DNA of 64,000 nt. It comes from Spirodela intermedia (lineage: Eukaryota; Streptophyta; Magnoliopsida; Alismatales; Araceae). The position numbers were made by a program, and so were the translations under genes. The stretch is from contig LR746264.1 in NCBI GenBank assembly GCA_902729315.2, positions 8,401,878 to 8,465,877 on the forward strand, read 5' to 3'. This document shows, piece after piece, positions 1 to 15,467 of the stretch (positions are counted from its first letter, which is position 1; every line of letters begins with the position of its first letter). The notes under the pieces are model-generated. The model worked only from the letters and a program-made list of their open reading frames with translations, did not search any database and was not told the origin of the DNA.

Positions 1-509
1 CTCATGGTAAGCCTAGTCCTACTTCTATTGCTCATAGTTCCAGTCTCTTTGTGATCATCCATCAATCTGTTGTGGGTTGCCGACGTCGTCGTGTGTGACT
101 CGCTCACCAACGCTGGAAGTAGGAGGTCCCAGAACCGCAGAGAGCAGACGCGGCAAATAGTCTCGTCTATGAAGCGAACATTAGGCTGAGGGATCCCATT
201 TACGGGTGCATGGGAGCGATATCGGCCCTGCAGCAGCAAGTTCAGGCGTTGGAAGAGGAGCTCCAGGCTTTGAGAGCCGAGATATTGAAGCAGAAATATA
301 GGCAAAACAGCGAAAGCATCATGCCTCCCACGCCCCATTCTGGGATCTCGTCCACCGGTGTAGTGTCTGTGGCAGTGCCACCGCCTATTCCGACGCCATC
401 CCCCCCACCTCATGCACCTTCCACCTCTTCCTCCTCGATGTACACCCCTCCCTCATGCTCTACTGACTACAGCTCCATTACTAACGAGAATGCTCCATAC
501 TATGGTTAA
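1..509 (+). CDS. LBD (LOB-domain) transcription factor, 3' part
   Basis: Plant-specific DNA-binding transcription factor of the LATERAL ORGAN BOUNDARIES domain family, nuclear. The gene is cut by the window start. Bases 1-6 look like the last two codons of exon 1, followed by a short GT-AG intron (7-122) and the last exon (123-509, stop 507-509). In frame, exon 2 shows the GAS-block ending and the zipper-like coil of class I LBD proteins: YEANIRLRDPIYGCMGAI, then LQQQVQALEEELQAL. After this comes a Pro/Ser-rich tail of about 70 residues. The coil mediates dimerisation in this family. The CX2CX6CX3C zinc-finger block must lie upstream, outside the window. The intron position just before the E-(L/V)-P motif matches the usual single intron of LBD genes. 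An AATAAA at 645-650 may be the polyadenylation signal. The subfamily member cannot be named without exon 1. Confidence 0.88.
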
Positions 510-529
510 GCAAATCATCCATTCTCTGA

Positions 530-532
<3 letters not shown>

Positions 533-568
<36 letters not shown>

Positions 569-582
569 CCTCCCTCTCTCTG
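533..582. repeat. (CT)n microsatellite in LBD 3' flank
   Basis: Nearly pure CT dinucleotides grading into CCCT units, beginning about 24 bases after the LBD stop codon, so probably in the 3' UTR. Confidence 0.9.
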
Positions 583-3500
583 TAGCTGTTTGCTTGCTTG
601 TTTGCCTACCAACCATCCCCAATTTCTCCAGTCATTTCTTTCCAAATAAAAAAGAGGCTTGGTCTTGGGAGATAACAGCGATATATGAATATATATCTTG
701 GAAATATCGTTCACTGAGACTTTATATTCTGCCTCTTAGCCCTTATCTCCTTCAATCTCTCTCACGAATCACCCTCATGAAAGACTGGGAAATCTCTCCA
801 ACAGAGGAAGGATGCATTTGTTCCACCGTCGGAGTTCCCAACAGCTGATCTCTCTGTTCATATTTTCTGGCAAACAGAAGTCTCCACCATTTAATGTGAT
901 TCCCTCGTCTTCAGAGGAGACAGATGAGATGTGCGCTAGACGTGCATCGCATGTGCTCACTGGAGTCCGTTTTTACTGACTGAGGCGCCTAGGGTTTCGT
1001 CTCGTTCACACTTCAGCCTGCGCTCCGAGGATCTGAGCCGAGGCATTAATGAAGGCGCGAGAAGGGGAGACATCAAGTCCGCATGCGCGATTTCCCATAT
1101 ATTGACCACTTAATATAACGTTGTCAAATCGTCGGAATTTACGGTTCTTGACGTAGTCTCGAATACGAAGGCCACTCATTTTCCAGACAGTCGCGCTTTG
1201 GACAAGCTAAACACTGATGCCTCTTTTTCATCTTTTCCCTTATTTGGCTTCTCCTCCCCCCTCCTTCGTTCCCTCTCCGTGTGTGTCCGCGTGTCTCGCT
1301 CTGCCTGCACTTCAGGTTTTCGTGCCTAGCCCCTCAACGGCTCAGTATTTTGAACTTGTTTACAGCCGCTATGTTTCGTGTAAATCTCACTAAACTGGGA
1401 CTTCAACTTCTTTCCCGTTAGACCCACTGTTGATTGACCTAGACGAATAACAACAGTCGTAAGATTATGGGGTTTCATTTGCGTCCTGGGCTGGTTATTT
1501 CTGTAAACAACAATGCCGTGAATGAACGTCTAGTAGATTCCCAAAATTGCTATATGGTCAAGTGTAGGAGATCTTCTCTAGACTATGCTGTATGACACGA
1601 ACATATGGCAGGACAAGACATTTTTTTTCTGTGTTGAGAGAAAGATCGAAGGATGGATAGAAAGATAGAGACGACCATATAAAGGAGAGAAGTTGGGAGC
1701 GCCAGATGAGAGAGAGATAGAGGGAGGAGGAAAGGGAGGAGAGAGATGTAGGGGGGAAGAGGAGAAAGAGGAGAAAGATGAACGAGAGAGAGAGAGTCGT
1801 CTATTTCTAGAAGATGGTCAATGAACTTGCGTGCCACTTGCGATATCAAATCGGAGTCGGCGTTTCCTTAGCGTGTGGAGCTCTAATGGACTGGTGGTGG
1901 AGGGTGTTGGCGAACTCTTCCAACGAGTGTGCAGATAAAGAAGTGCCCTCCCTCTTGTGCTGTTTTTTGTATTCATTTTTGGCAGGCTTCAATCAATGCG
2001 ACTTGAGTTTGGCCCACCATTGCCTCGCTTGAAATGGCCCCACCTCATCTCATCTTTACTCCACTGCGGCATTCAAAAAAATTTATAACTACCCCTCTCC
2101 CAAAGGAACAGTATAATACTAGAGGGGAGCATCCCCGCCGCGCAGAACCCTTGATGGCTCTATTTCCTCATTATCATACGATAAACATACGGAAATACTT
2201 GTATATTTTTTAAAAAATATCTTCTAAGGTAGAAGATCGTACATTAACATCATATTTTGTCAATAATTACATCGTCCTAACTTGCGGATGAAGTACAACG
2301 CATGAAGCGTGTGGGAGTGCCAGCGTCTATCAAAAAAAAGTACCCGTACGTGTCTTTGAGAACTCAAAACTTCTAAATCACGACTCTGACTGCCAGGTTA
2401 ATGGTCTAAAGAGAACCGAAGGACACCGACCGCAAATGAGAAACGGGTGTTAATTATCTCGAGTCTCCGGCGGCTAAGATGGCCACGGAGGATGGAGCTT
2501 GAGGGGGTCAGGGCACCTCCTTTTCACTGAATAATCCCTCGTGATTCCGTGGTTCAGCGGTTGGATTTGCCGTCCTGGATTTAAAGACCGTGAGAGGACT
2601 TCAGTGATTGTAACGCCTAGAAACGTTCGTCTACGAGGTAAACATGAATCTCTAGAACCGATTAAGCTTGAATATTCACGGTTCATCAGCCGTAGTAAAT
2701 CATATTGTCAGAATAATCCTTCACAGGTCTACTTCATTCATTATGAATTGGTTTTTAGGTAAAAGATTCCGCTTCTAAACATGATATTATAACTTACGGT
2801 TCTATGACTTGATTATGCATTAATATTTCTTGTTCATATGGTCTAATCCTTTTTTAAAATCTTGCTACAATAATCTAACGTAGAATGAGAATATTAAACC
2901 ATCTACGTAAATTATCAAAGCTGACTGTTCTCCTTGCCGCGCGTTTTCATTTGTGGCCGAAGTTCTTCTGTCCATGTGCTACCATAACCTCAGGGGAAGA
3001 CGGGTTTAAACAACGGCATATGTTATTTAGCTACCGTATATTATATACGCATTTGAAATGGCCTAATCAAGGAGTTTCCACTGAACAAACAGAGAGAGAG
3101 AGAGAGAGAGAGAGATCACGCGGTAGACATTTCGTAAGAAATATGTCTCCCAAATTTGCTGTATTAAACCTCGGATTTGGACTAACCAGGCATCGACCCA
3201 CTCATCCACGAGGGCTTCATTTTGACGCCCACTCGAGATACAAATCAGGCCACGGTGATATGGAATCTAGACTCACTCGAGTCATTGACGCCACTGTAGC
3301 CTTGACGCATGCCACATTACCCTAAGTCAATTCCATAGAAATGGTCAAGAATGGTGTTTCGCGTATATAAATAGTCATTCGCATGTGATGCTTTTATTTC
3401 AGGACTTCTAGCCGGAATCCGTGGGAGTTACCTTTCTTTAGTTCCGTCGTTGAATTGGGCTGGGCCCATAGTTGAACCAATAACATAGGGCTCATAGACT

Positions 3501-4001
3501 AGGTGTCCCCCGAGGTCCATTCTGCGAGGGATACGGCCGCATCTTCATTGATTGACTGGTAAGGGTTCCATTACTGGTCCAAGACTGTTTGTTCGGGTGG
3601 AATCTCGAATCCTTATCGACTCTGCAGACCCTGCAAGTCTGCCAATATGAGTGGTCCTTTAGCATTGACCCATAGCCGACCACTTTCCTTTTTAACCGAC
3701 TTGCCGCTAACCGCGATCCTTCCACCTTCCGTGTCGAAGACATCCCGCAAGGGGGAAACGGGGAGACATCTTTAGGAACAAAAGTTAATCCTGCAGTCTT
3801 ATTATCAAATTGAGAACACAACGCTTGATGAAGAACAACATAACAATTCATGTCAACCGTGAAATCAAGATCGTGTTGCCTGACAACGTACTTCAGAAAG
3901 GCCGCCAATCACGCAAACAATGAGCAAAGAAAACGAGAAGTGTTGAACTATCATCTGCTGAATTAGTGCTCCTCCAAAGGGCAGGATCAGTGGGCAAACT
4001 A
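583..4001. other. Gene-free stretch
   Basis: No supported gene. The stretch holds short ORFs without recognisable motifs, AT-rich blocks, a purine-rich tract around 1675-1800 and a (GA)n tract at 3091-3115. The longest ORF (minus, 3492-3908, 138 codons) has no recognisable family features and lies just beyond the 3' end of the peroxidase pseudogene. Confidence 0.6.
3091..3115. repeat. (GA)n microsatellite
   Basis: Perfect AG dinucleotide run of about 25 bases in gene-free sequence. Confidence 0.9.
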
Positions 4002-4108
4002 TTAGTTGATCCTCCCACAGTTCTTTCTGATCTCCCTTCTGGAGCCCATGACGGGGTTTATGTCGCCTATCTTGATCTTAGCGGCCGCAAAGTCGTTCTG
4101 GATTTGCG

Positions 4109-4297
4109 GAGAATGATCTCCTATTGGGCAATTATGGGCTCTAATAGGCTCTTCAGCAAGTAGGGCGTGCGAAGGTGTGCTATGTGAGTTGCTACCGAGG
4201 CCTGTAAGACGAATCTTCTGAAGTAACAAATCCTTGCACAACCCTGGACGTAGGAGATTTATCTGAACGGCGTAAACCTGGTGTTTTATTTGTTATC

Positions 4298-4337
<40 letters not shown>

Positions 4338-4404
4338 GTGTGTTCGCATCAGTCCTGTGCGAGAAAGAGAAAGAGGACACTCATCATCCTAACAAGTTGG
4401 TGCC
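4109..4404. repeat. Insertion in peroxidase pseudogene exon, with a second copy at 12035-12414
   Basis: The pseudogene's last exon runs on the minus strand to codons matching V-Q-D-Y-I-K-N-P, is interrupted for about 296 bases, then resumes at the D-F-A-A-A block. The intruding sequence includes a (CT)n run at 4299-4334. Much of it can be aligned by eye to 12035-12414 in the same orientation (shared stretches such as GGCTCTTCAGC, GTGTGCTATGTGA, TTCGCATCAGT). No clear terminal inverted repeats or target-site duplication were seen, so the class of element is unknown. Confidence 0.6.
4299..4334. repeat. (CT)n microsatellite
   Basis: About 18 CT units inside the block that interrupts the peroxidase pseudogene. 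The matching copy near 12310-12330 has only an interrupted CT-rich run, so the array expanded here or decayed there. Confidence 0.9.
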
Positions 4405-5530
4405 TGGGTTTTTTATGTAGTCCTGGACCAGCGAGTCAATGGAGCCACCATTGAAAAGGTCCTGGCCGGAGTGAAGGAGGCCCTTCTTCTCGATCAGCTC
4501 TTGAAGTGATTGTTATCGAAGCCGTTGGGAGTCTGCAGGTCCTACGGAGCCAGGTTGTTGCCGCCTGAGGTTCTCCCGCAGTTCTCTCTCCTGTGGCTAG
4601 AGAAGGGGCTGTCGATATGGGTTTCGTTGTATATGCGTTCCCTGAAGGAGGGCATCGTGCCTGCCCGGTGGTGTGAGAACCTGAGAACAAAGGCGGATAA
4701 GGTTTATGCTTGCATGTGGTTTCATATTACTCGTCCGAAAGTATATATTTTTGTGGAGGGTTGAAGGCAGTGAATGCATACCCGAGAGTGCACTGAGGTC
4801 TTTAGTCGAGGGACCTTTGAGTTGGAAACTAAAGATGAGGGTTAAGGTTGGTGGTGGGAGGTGGAAGGTCTCTGTTGGCGTCTGGCTGGTTCGCTGTCCT
4901 TGAGTTGCGCCTCCTCGGTTTCACATCCCAGATGGTACCTCCTACCTGCAACACATGCACGTAAACAGTTTCCAGAGAGCGGAAAGACGGCGATGCTTGT
5001 GGCAGCAGAAGCCGAGTAGAACTTGCAATGTCCACCGTCTCTGGTAGCAATGACCAGAGTGTCGGCACAGGAGACTTCGCCAGGGCACGATATCGCTGGC
5101 TACGTTTTTATCCTGTCTATGGCTTGGAGTCCCTTAATGGAGTTCCTATTGGGAAACGCATTCTTCTCCTTGTGAAGGACGTATTGTCGTCGAGAACCAT
5201 CGAGCCCTCCAAGTTTTAGCGGAAAATATGGGTTATTGTAGGACGCGAACGAGTGCAACGGGAGACAATCGGGCTCTGCAGAAACAAGAAGCTCTCATGT
5301 GGGCGAAGTGCTCACATTGACGAAACAGTCGTGGAAGAACAGGTGAATCACCAACTTCCCCAAGAGCCTTTCCCCATGGATCGCCTGCTGGGCAATAGCT
5401 TTCACCGTGCTCAACAGGCTCGGGCAAGACGACGTGTAGACTCCTGTCGACACTGAGCCGACGAACTCCCAAGCAGAGGGATGATAAAAGCTAGAGTGAC
5501 AAGGATGGAGGCCTTGGATGATGACGCCAT

Positions 5531-6697
5531 TGTTTTCTAGTGGTGGGTAACCAGAGGATTGGGAGATCTCGGTTCTCTTACTGCGCACGCTTGGGTTCTA
5601 CTAAGCGCGGCCACGGTTGAATTATATCGGACGAGATCCGGGAAGGGTTCAGTTCCCCACCTAATCCGGTGACCAGTCGCTTAACACCAACTTTCGAAAT
5701 GAACCACCTCGTTGACGTAAAAGCTACTACACAAAACGACAGCTCAACGGCATGAGGTCAGAAGAACGTCGGACCAACAGGCACCCGCGGCGTCTACATC
5801 TTATCTCCTCCCTGCCAAAGAACTTCGTCCTCATCCGGCGATATATGGAAGTCTTCAGGGTAGACGACCTACATGGCTACGTGTTTAGCCTGCGCCCCAC
5901 TCGAGGCCTGATAAAAAAATATTGTCGGTGAATAGCGCTTCAAGATCAGATTACTAGTTCACCAAGAAGCTTGAGAGGAACCGACGGCAAGTCTGAACGC
6001 CTTCAGAGATCTCCCACGGCGAGGGAGAACACCTTGCCGACCATGTTTGGGCTCCATAGGAAGCAGCCTCGAGCACAGGTCAACAGACAACGACCTTCCT
6101 ATAATAAGACGATAATATACGTGAAGTGATCATCTCCTACGTAGTTGAAAAGTAAAGCCCACTTGATATGACCATCTCCTACGTCATCTAACGTGTCATT
6201 TCTCTGCTGTTGAAGACTCTAAGGAATCAAATAAATAATGCAATAATATGAGAAAATCTGAGGAAATTTGCGAAGAGTATTGGCCAATGATACCATTTAC
6301 GTGAAAAAAAAGCAAGAATCATGTTTTATATCGTGTAGTGACAAAGTACTGGGATCTGTTGATGAGCAGAGCAGAAAATTTATATTACCACAAGGTTATT
6401 TTTTGTTCTATTCAGACACGTAACATAGCGTAAATAAATATTTTTCACATGTGAAACAAAAATCAAGTGCTTCAAGTTTAAGATCAACTATTATTTTTGA
6501 TATTCTATTAGGGTCATGGATAAAAATGAGCAGAATAGGCTTATTTGTAAGGGCATAAGATTTTGTTTATTCTTCCTATTGTTGATGAAGAATTATATTT
6601 ACATTTGAACAACAGTAGATGAAACGTAGGAGTAATGATGGTTGGGTTAATGGGGTTTGCGTAACTAAAAAGTTCCATCACCCGCGTGACTGGTTTC

Positions 6698-6742
<45 letters not shown>

Positions 6743-8350
6743 CCTAATTCCCCAAGGTCAAACATCTTTTAGGTCTGGGTCAGATTTGGTAACACATTGG
6801 TACGGCAGTTAGTGGACTATATTGGTACCTCTTAAGCAAGAAATTTAAGGAGTCAGCAATATAATAAATCATTCCATTTTTAATTCTTGTTTCAGCTTGC
6901 TTACGTTGTGATAAATTCTAACGTTTATAGTCCCTAGAGCAGTCATGTCAAAGGTAAATTTAACCCACATTAAAATCCCACTATAATTATACATGCTAAA
7001 TAAGGAATATTTCATTCATAAAATAGTTTAACTTAATGTAATTCTATCAATCATAATGATATTTAAAATCTAGAATCATCTTAATAACCGATTTAATATT
7101 GTGTTAGTAACCGTAATTTGTGATATTATGGTCATCCACATATCTACTAGAAACAGCACGATTACTTTCTAGAGCTACCAAAGCACGATAGATGAGATGG
7201 AGAGGGGGAAAGAGAGATTAGCGGGGATAGTCCATGACGATGCATCCGAACTTTTCGTTGAACCCTAGGATTTCGTTGCAGTTCCTTTCTGTAATTCATT
7301 ACGCGGCCTGTCCTAAGATATAATTTGCCGGACCGGACTCCTGGGCGAGTTTCTCATCCATTTCTCCTGGTCAGCGTACGTCTAGGCTTGGCCCTCCCGG
7401 TAACATTTAAAGTTCCTCCAGCACTGCCCACTTTAAATGGCTCTGGTACAGATAAAACGAGGATAAAGTAACTTTTTAATAATATCAGATTTAACGTTTC
7501 GTGACCGTCGTCGTCAACAACGGCTTCCTGCTATCTGATAATTAGATCGCTTCGTGACCCGCTTAGATGACAAAAAATAATAATATCAATCGCCGTTTTC
7601 TTCTTCGACACGAATCTCTCTTTTCCTATGACTAAAACGGGCACAAATGAACAGGCTCTCCACGATCACCGCTAAACGAAAATGGATGATATCCGAAGCA
7701 ATATTCATGCGTACATGTTTATATGTTTATACGTGTGTATGGGTGAGGGGGTGACACACACGCACACACGTATATGCATTGACTTGAAACTAAATCTTGT
7801 TAATTGAAGCTCCATTAGCAGTAGCTTCTTTGATAGCCCGAAAAGGTAGCAGGGTAGCGGGTGAAACACGACGATAAAAGGTCTGCTTCTCGACCGTCGG
7901 CTCCAAGAAACCTGAAGCGCTGGCAGCGCGCTTGCCTTTCAATCGTCCCCTTACCCAAGGGTCCGATTGTTTGACTTCGCGCTGAAAGCTATATATATAA
8001 TATATATATATAGTCCTTCCAGATGATCTGGAAATAGTCAGCATGAATCCGACTCTCATCCAACCCTGGGGACATGCTCTTCAGGCGACCACGTCCAGGA
8101 GATATCTAACATAGATTACTTCCGGGGAGCCGTTCAGTTTGTTGACTATTGCTTATATTAAATATAGATTAGGAGCCGGGTTCGGTAAGCTTGTTTGACT
8201 TATCGCCACCGACCACACGTCTTGAAACGGTCGAGTAGTGCAGTTGTCATCTTCTGATCACGAGTGTGCAACGTACATCCTTGTTTTGATCCCCGTCTAT
8301 GGAACTAGTCGCAAGGAGTAGGTAAAGGCAGACTTTTCCTGCTTTTCTCC
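5531..8350. other. Gene-free stretch upstream of peroxidase genes
   Basis: No supported coding gene. Contains AT-rich DNA, a (CT)n run at 6702-6741 and a TA-rich tract near 7989-8012. The two peroxidase transcription units on either side point away from this stretch, so it includes both upstream regions. Confidence 0.55.
6702..6741. repeat. (CT)n microsatellite
   Basis: About 20 perfect CT units in intergenic sequence. Confidence 0.92.
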
Positions 8351-8360
8351 TCTATAAATT
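8351..8360 (+). promoter_or_regulatory. TATA box of peroxidase gene
   Basis: TCTATAAATT lies about 95 bases before the peroxidase ATG at 8454, leaving room for a leader of roughly 65 bases. It is the only strong TATA match in the proximal region. Confidence 0.65.
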
Positions 8361-8453
8361 CGAGAACCGTTCTGTCCAATAGTATCCTAATTAAGGAGTG
8401 AACGAGCAACACCCTCTTCCAAAGGTCCTCCGGTCGCTGTTCACAGAGAAACA

Positions 8454-9731
<1,278 letters not shown>

Positions 9732-12034
9732 TACTCTGCCCACTGGTCCTTCCCTTCGGAGCAGTAGATCTGGATGTATATGGGTTGCGCCTTGAGAATA
9801 AAACTTGGTAAAATAATGTACACATGGAGAGTCAGTCTTTCCCTTGCTGGTTTTTGGTTTGTCTGTTGGTGTCATTCAGCGCCCCATGTATAATGTCATG
9901 CATTTCTACAGTTATTGTGCGTATCATTCGTTGAAAAAAAACTCTTTTTTTGTGAGAATTATTTTTTTTCCTCCCCGGGGAAAAATAAACGTCCGCCTTC
10001 CCCGACGTTCCATTATTCTGACACTATTTGAGTCCATACTTGAGGTAAATAAAAGTGATCGGTGTATGACAAATGGATACCCAATGGACAACGAAAAATA
10101 TTATATGAGCGATACACAAAAAGGGTGCCAGTCCACAACCGATTTTGTTTGAAAACATAAAAATTATCATATGACATCTAACGGATGTTTTATATAATAT
10201 TAATGGTAGAAATGTCATATATCAGTTCAATCTGAGAGAAAGAGATGAAAATAAATGATTTTCTTTAAAAAAACCCCATATCCCACTATATTTTGTAAAA
10301 AATAGCCTAACATTGAAAGCTCCAGTTGAGATAGAATACGTCACCGTTGGGGCGTTGACAATTCATTTGTTTACGCCTTCTAGGCTGAACTTATTAGGCA
10401 TTCCTCGTTTCTTGTGACTATTCAACATTAAATAGTTAATCAACGCAGATCATATTACTTTGGAGGCCAACTCCAGGTTTCATTAATCAATCTTTATACC
10501 TTTATGGTCTTTAAGCCATTGTGCAGGTGCTGAAGGCCTAGGTCATATCGTCTTGACACTTAGTTATTATTGTAGCTCTTGGAGCGCTCGTTGAAAAGTC
10601 TTTCAAGTTTCGCTTGAGTTATTTATAACGTTCTATGAGTAAACAAACGTGGTGGAGGGCAAAGCCTCTAATCAATTGTGAGGCCCGATCCAGCTCCCCC
10701 TAGCATTGGTAACGGCATCCCTCGAAATCAAGGCTGATAGGGATCTAACAAATATTGACCAATTTTTATAAAGTATTCGAATTTTGATGCTGAGATACAG
10801 AAACTTCTAGTACTGTTTGAACGATATTTCTGGCCAGCTTGTGGCTGTTAGTTGTAAGGGCGGCTGCTCCAAATATGAGCAAATTCTGAGACTGAATATC
10901 GGTGAGAAGATCTGAGTTTCTCAATTCTTTTTGTTTCCTATCCTCGTTTATGTGAGTGTGGCCACATAGATATTTCAGTTCAGATGTGAAGAAAAAGAGA
11001 AGGAATGACTCAAATAACAGGAGAATAAGGAATCATCATTGAAAGAATTCACCTTTTTGAGTGAGTAAAAAGAAGCCTATTTGATTGGGCTCATCCTCAA
11101 TCACTAGATTATTATTGAGCTAGCGTTGCCTAGAGAGATGAGAGAAGAAGCGGTTTATGACGGAACTATGGGGACTACCCAATATATCCGGCAGACTGGA
11201 CAGAGTGGTCAGATCTCCGTCCCTGGGAGACTATCTCATACTAAAGACTGGGAGAGATTAGGAGGAGAGGTTTCTCCGATTGAACGGACTTCGAAAAAAT
11301 GCGAGGCTATTCAGCAGAACTCACAATTTCTGGACCAGCTTTGCCGTTGAACACGAGGCTTCGGTTACTTCGTTGCTTTTTCGTTGGTCTTTCTCATCCC
11401 TACAATTGATATCGTCTTTGAAACATTCCCTGTTTGCTACCTCGAGTTATTGAAGCTTCATCGGCTCATATCCTATCTTTTTCCACGCATAACCCCTTTT
11501 TTTTTCTGGGGACAGCAACAACCGCGTTTTACGCGGCCAAACATTCCGACTCGTTCTCGAATTGCCGTTATATAGTGGCCTCCGTGGACACATGAAAGCT
11601 ATGAGGTATTAGTCAGTTTCTTCATTCTGTTTGAATTATAAGCTGAAAATGACCCTCTTCTGTAGGAGTAAACTCAGAGCCCTGCCTTGTCCAGGATTAC
11701 ATGCCTTTTTTTCCTAGGATTAGGCTTCAAGATGAAGTATCGAAAGAAATATAGGCGAGATGGGATTCAGGCTAATCCCGATCTGAGACAGATCGATCTG
11801 GGCTCTCACGGAATGGTGATCTTATCTGGACTCAGATCTGAACTAATTGGTCCCCGATAAAGGAATCCCACAGTGCTCGTTGCTAAGACCACAAGGATCG
11901 AGTACACAGTAACTTCAGGATAAAGGCCCAGGGACGGCGCGGTGTGGAAATGATTGACAGGGACAGCGAGATCACCGATATGGGAGGAAGAATAATGTTG
12001 AAGTTGTAGAGACCGATCTAGTATGACGTAATGG
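9732..12034. other. Gene-free stretch within the peroxidase cluster
   Basis: Begins with the 3' UTR of the peroxidase gene (polyadenylation signal 9797-9802). The remainder is AT-rich with scattered short ORFs; the 74-codon ORF at 11126 shows no family motif. Around 11952-11977 a short match to the reverse complement of 15146-15169 may be an older shared flank of the peroxidase copies. Confidence 0.5.
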
Positions 12035-12414
12035 GTTATGATGGGCTCTTCAGCGAGTACACGGATCCAACTCAGTGATAACAGAGGGGCGTATGTGTCC
12101 CTTGTCTTCGTATATTTTCTCTAACCGCATGATAGGAAGCCGCTGCCGCTACTACGGTGCGTGCGAATGTGTGCTATGTGAAAATGATGCTGCCGCAACG
12201 AGCTGTAAAAGTATTCTCCGCTCTTGAACGAAGAAAATCCTTGTGACTGTGGACGGAGGAGGATTCTCCGAACCAAGTTAAATGTGGTGTGTACTTCTGT
12301 TCTCGCCTCTCTCCCTCTTCTATCTCTCGTATGTTCCGCATCAGTTTCCCGTTGTGGAAGAAAGGGAACCAGGACGCTCATCTTCCCTAACAAATATTAG
12401 TGGGGGAAATTTAT
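12035..12414 (-). repeat. Second copy of the block found in the peroxidase pseudogene
   Basis: Alignable by eye to 4109-4425, including the few peroxidase-derived codons that flank the pseudogene block (minus strand CTACATAAA followed by C-rich bases). This suggests that the stretch is the remnant of another peroxidase last exon carrying the same insertion. It abuts exactly the outer end of the left palindrome arm at 12415. Confidence 0.5.
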
Positions 12415-13705
<1,291 letters not shown>

Positions 13706-13780
13706 GGTGATGTGATGAGGTTATCGATCTGCCTGCTGACGCGTCTTTGTCTGGTGACGAAGGAAGGAGACGCCTGGTGG

Positions 13781-13790
13781 TATTTATAGA
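13781..13790 (-). promoter_or_regulatory. TATA box of minus-strand peroxidase
   Basis: Minus strand reads TCTATAAATA, about 76 bases upstream of the ATG at 13705. It lies in the spacer between the palindrome arms, so the truncated right-hand copy has no equivalent. Confidence 0.7.
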
Positions 13791-14073
13791 CACGCGAGGA
13801 GGCCACCAGCGGTCGTGTTAAGACTGGGTGATGCCTACCAAGTCGCGCCTCCACGCGGAATCGCCCCCGACTTATTATGACCCCTTCTTCGTAAACTAAG
13901 AGACTTGAGTTATTTGACGCATCTTATTATGACCCCTTCTTCAAGCCCGAACCACAGGAGAAACTCAAGCACGTCTTTTGTTTACGAAGATAAGGTGAGG
14001 ACCCCGTCTTTTAAGCATATGCATCGATCATCTATCAGAGACGACAGCTGATGGTTCGGTAGGGCCCCTCGTG

Positions 14074-15107
<1,034 letters not shown>

Positions 15108-15383
15108 GTAATCTGTGCCCCATTAAAATTCTTTCGTCTGGTTCGGTGATTCGTCGTCCCTGTCAGTCAGCTCCGACCAGGAATTAACTGGTCCCTCTTA
15201 AAGGATTCCCGCAGTGATTCCAACAGCTCCGTCTGTTCTTCATCATCCGTTAAGGCGACGCGATGGCTGATGCGACATCGCATATGGCATACTGATGATC
15301 TGCTGGAATGTCGAATCTGACGTGAGGCTTGCGAGGAGGACGAGTTGAGGCAGAAAAAAAAGGTTATTACATCAAAAGTTTAT
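15108..15383. other. Short intergenic stretch between palindrome and tRNA
   Basis: No gene seen. A-rich run near 15353-15361 and AAAA at 15374-15377. Confidence 0.6.
15374..15377 (-). terminator. Pol III T-run after tRNA-Met
   Basis: Four T residues on the minus strand beginning 7 bases after the tRNA 3' end; a longer T-run follows near 15361-15353. Confidence 0.6.
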
Positions 15384-15467
15384 TGGGGTGAGAGAGGCTC
15401 GAACTCTCGACCTCAGGATAACTCGAAGCTATGAGACCTACGCGCTAGCCAACTGCGCCACCACCCC
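15384..15467 (-). tRNA. Elongator tRNA-Met (CAT) with intron
   Basis: The minus strand reads GGGGTGGTGGCGCAG at the 5' end and closes with CTCACCCCA, giving a full acceptor stem with one G-U pair. The A box (TGGCGCAGTTGG) and B box (GGTTCGA-type, here AGTTCGAGCC) are present. The anticodon CAT is at 15431-15433. About 12 extra bases follow the anticodon loop position, as in plant elongator tRNA-Met genes, which typically carry a short intron there. Downstream on the minus strand, TTTT at 15377-15374 can act as the RNA polymerase III terminator. Exact intron ends were not computed. Confidence 0.93.

Larger units (their letters stand above)
4002..5530 (-). pseudogene. Class III peroxidase pseudogene
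   Basis: Degenerate copy of a four-exon secretory peroxidase, closest within the window to the intact gene at 8454-9731. Exon 1 (5316-5530) starts MASSSKASI and keeps the distal block FFHDCFVN, but has a 1-base deletion just after the signal peptide. Exon 2 (about 5027-5206) has lost about 12 bases net, carries an in-frame TAG and has GC instead of GT at its donor. Exon 3 (4782-4945) keeps the GG-x-x-W-D-V-K-x-x-R-R start but shifts frame near its end. Exon 4 (4680 down to 4002) keeps SGSHTTGQA and ends DFAAAKIKIGDI...NCGRIN with the expected stop, but is split by a foreign block at about 4109-4404. These independent lesions rule out a functional enzyme. The intact relative would oxidise phenolics with H2O2 in the apoplast. 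Confidence 0.92.

Noticed and set aside
2541-2590. A-box-like motif (TGGTTCAGCGGTTGG) suggesting a tRNA-derived SINE
   Set aside because: No B box at the proper distance and no A-rich tail or target duplication was found.
3492-3908. 138-codon minus-strand ORF
   Set aside because: No recognisable domain, no splice context, and it lies in the flank of a pseudogene; length alone is not enough.
15410-15467. CRISPR-like or other structured repeat
   Set aside because: The structure is fully explained by the tRNA-Met gene; no repeat-spacer array exists anywhere in the window.
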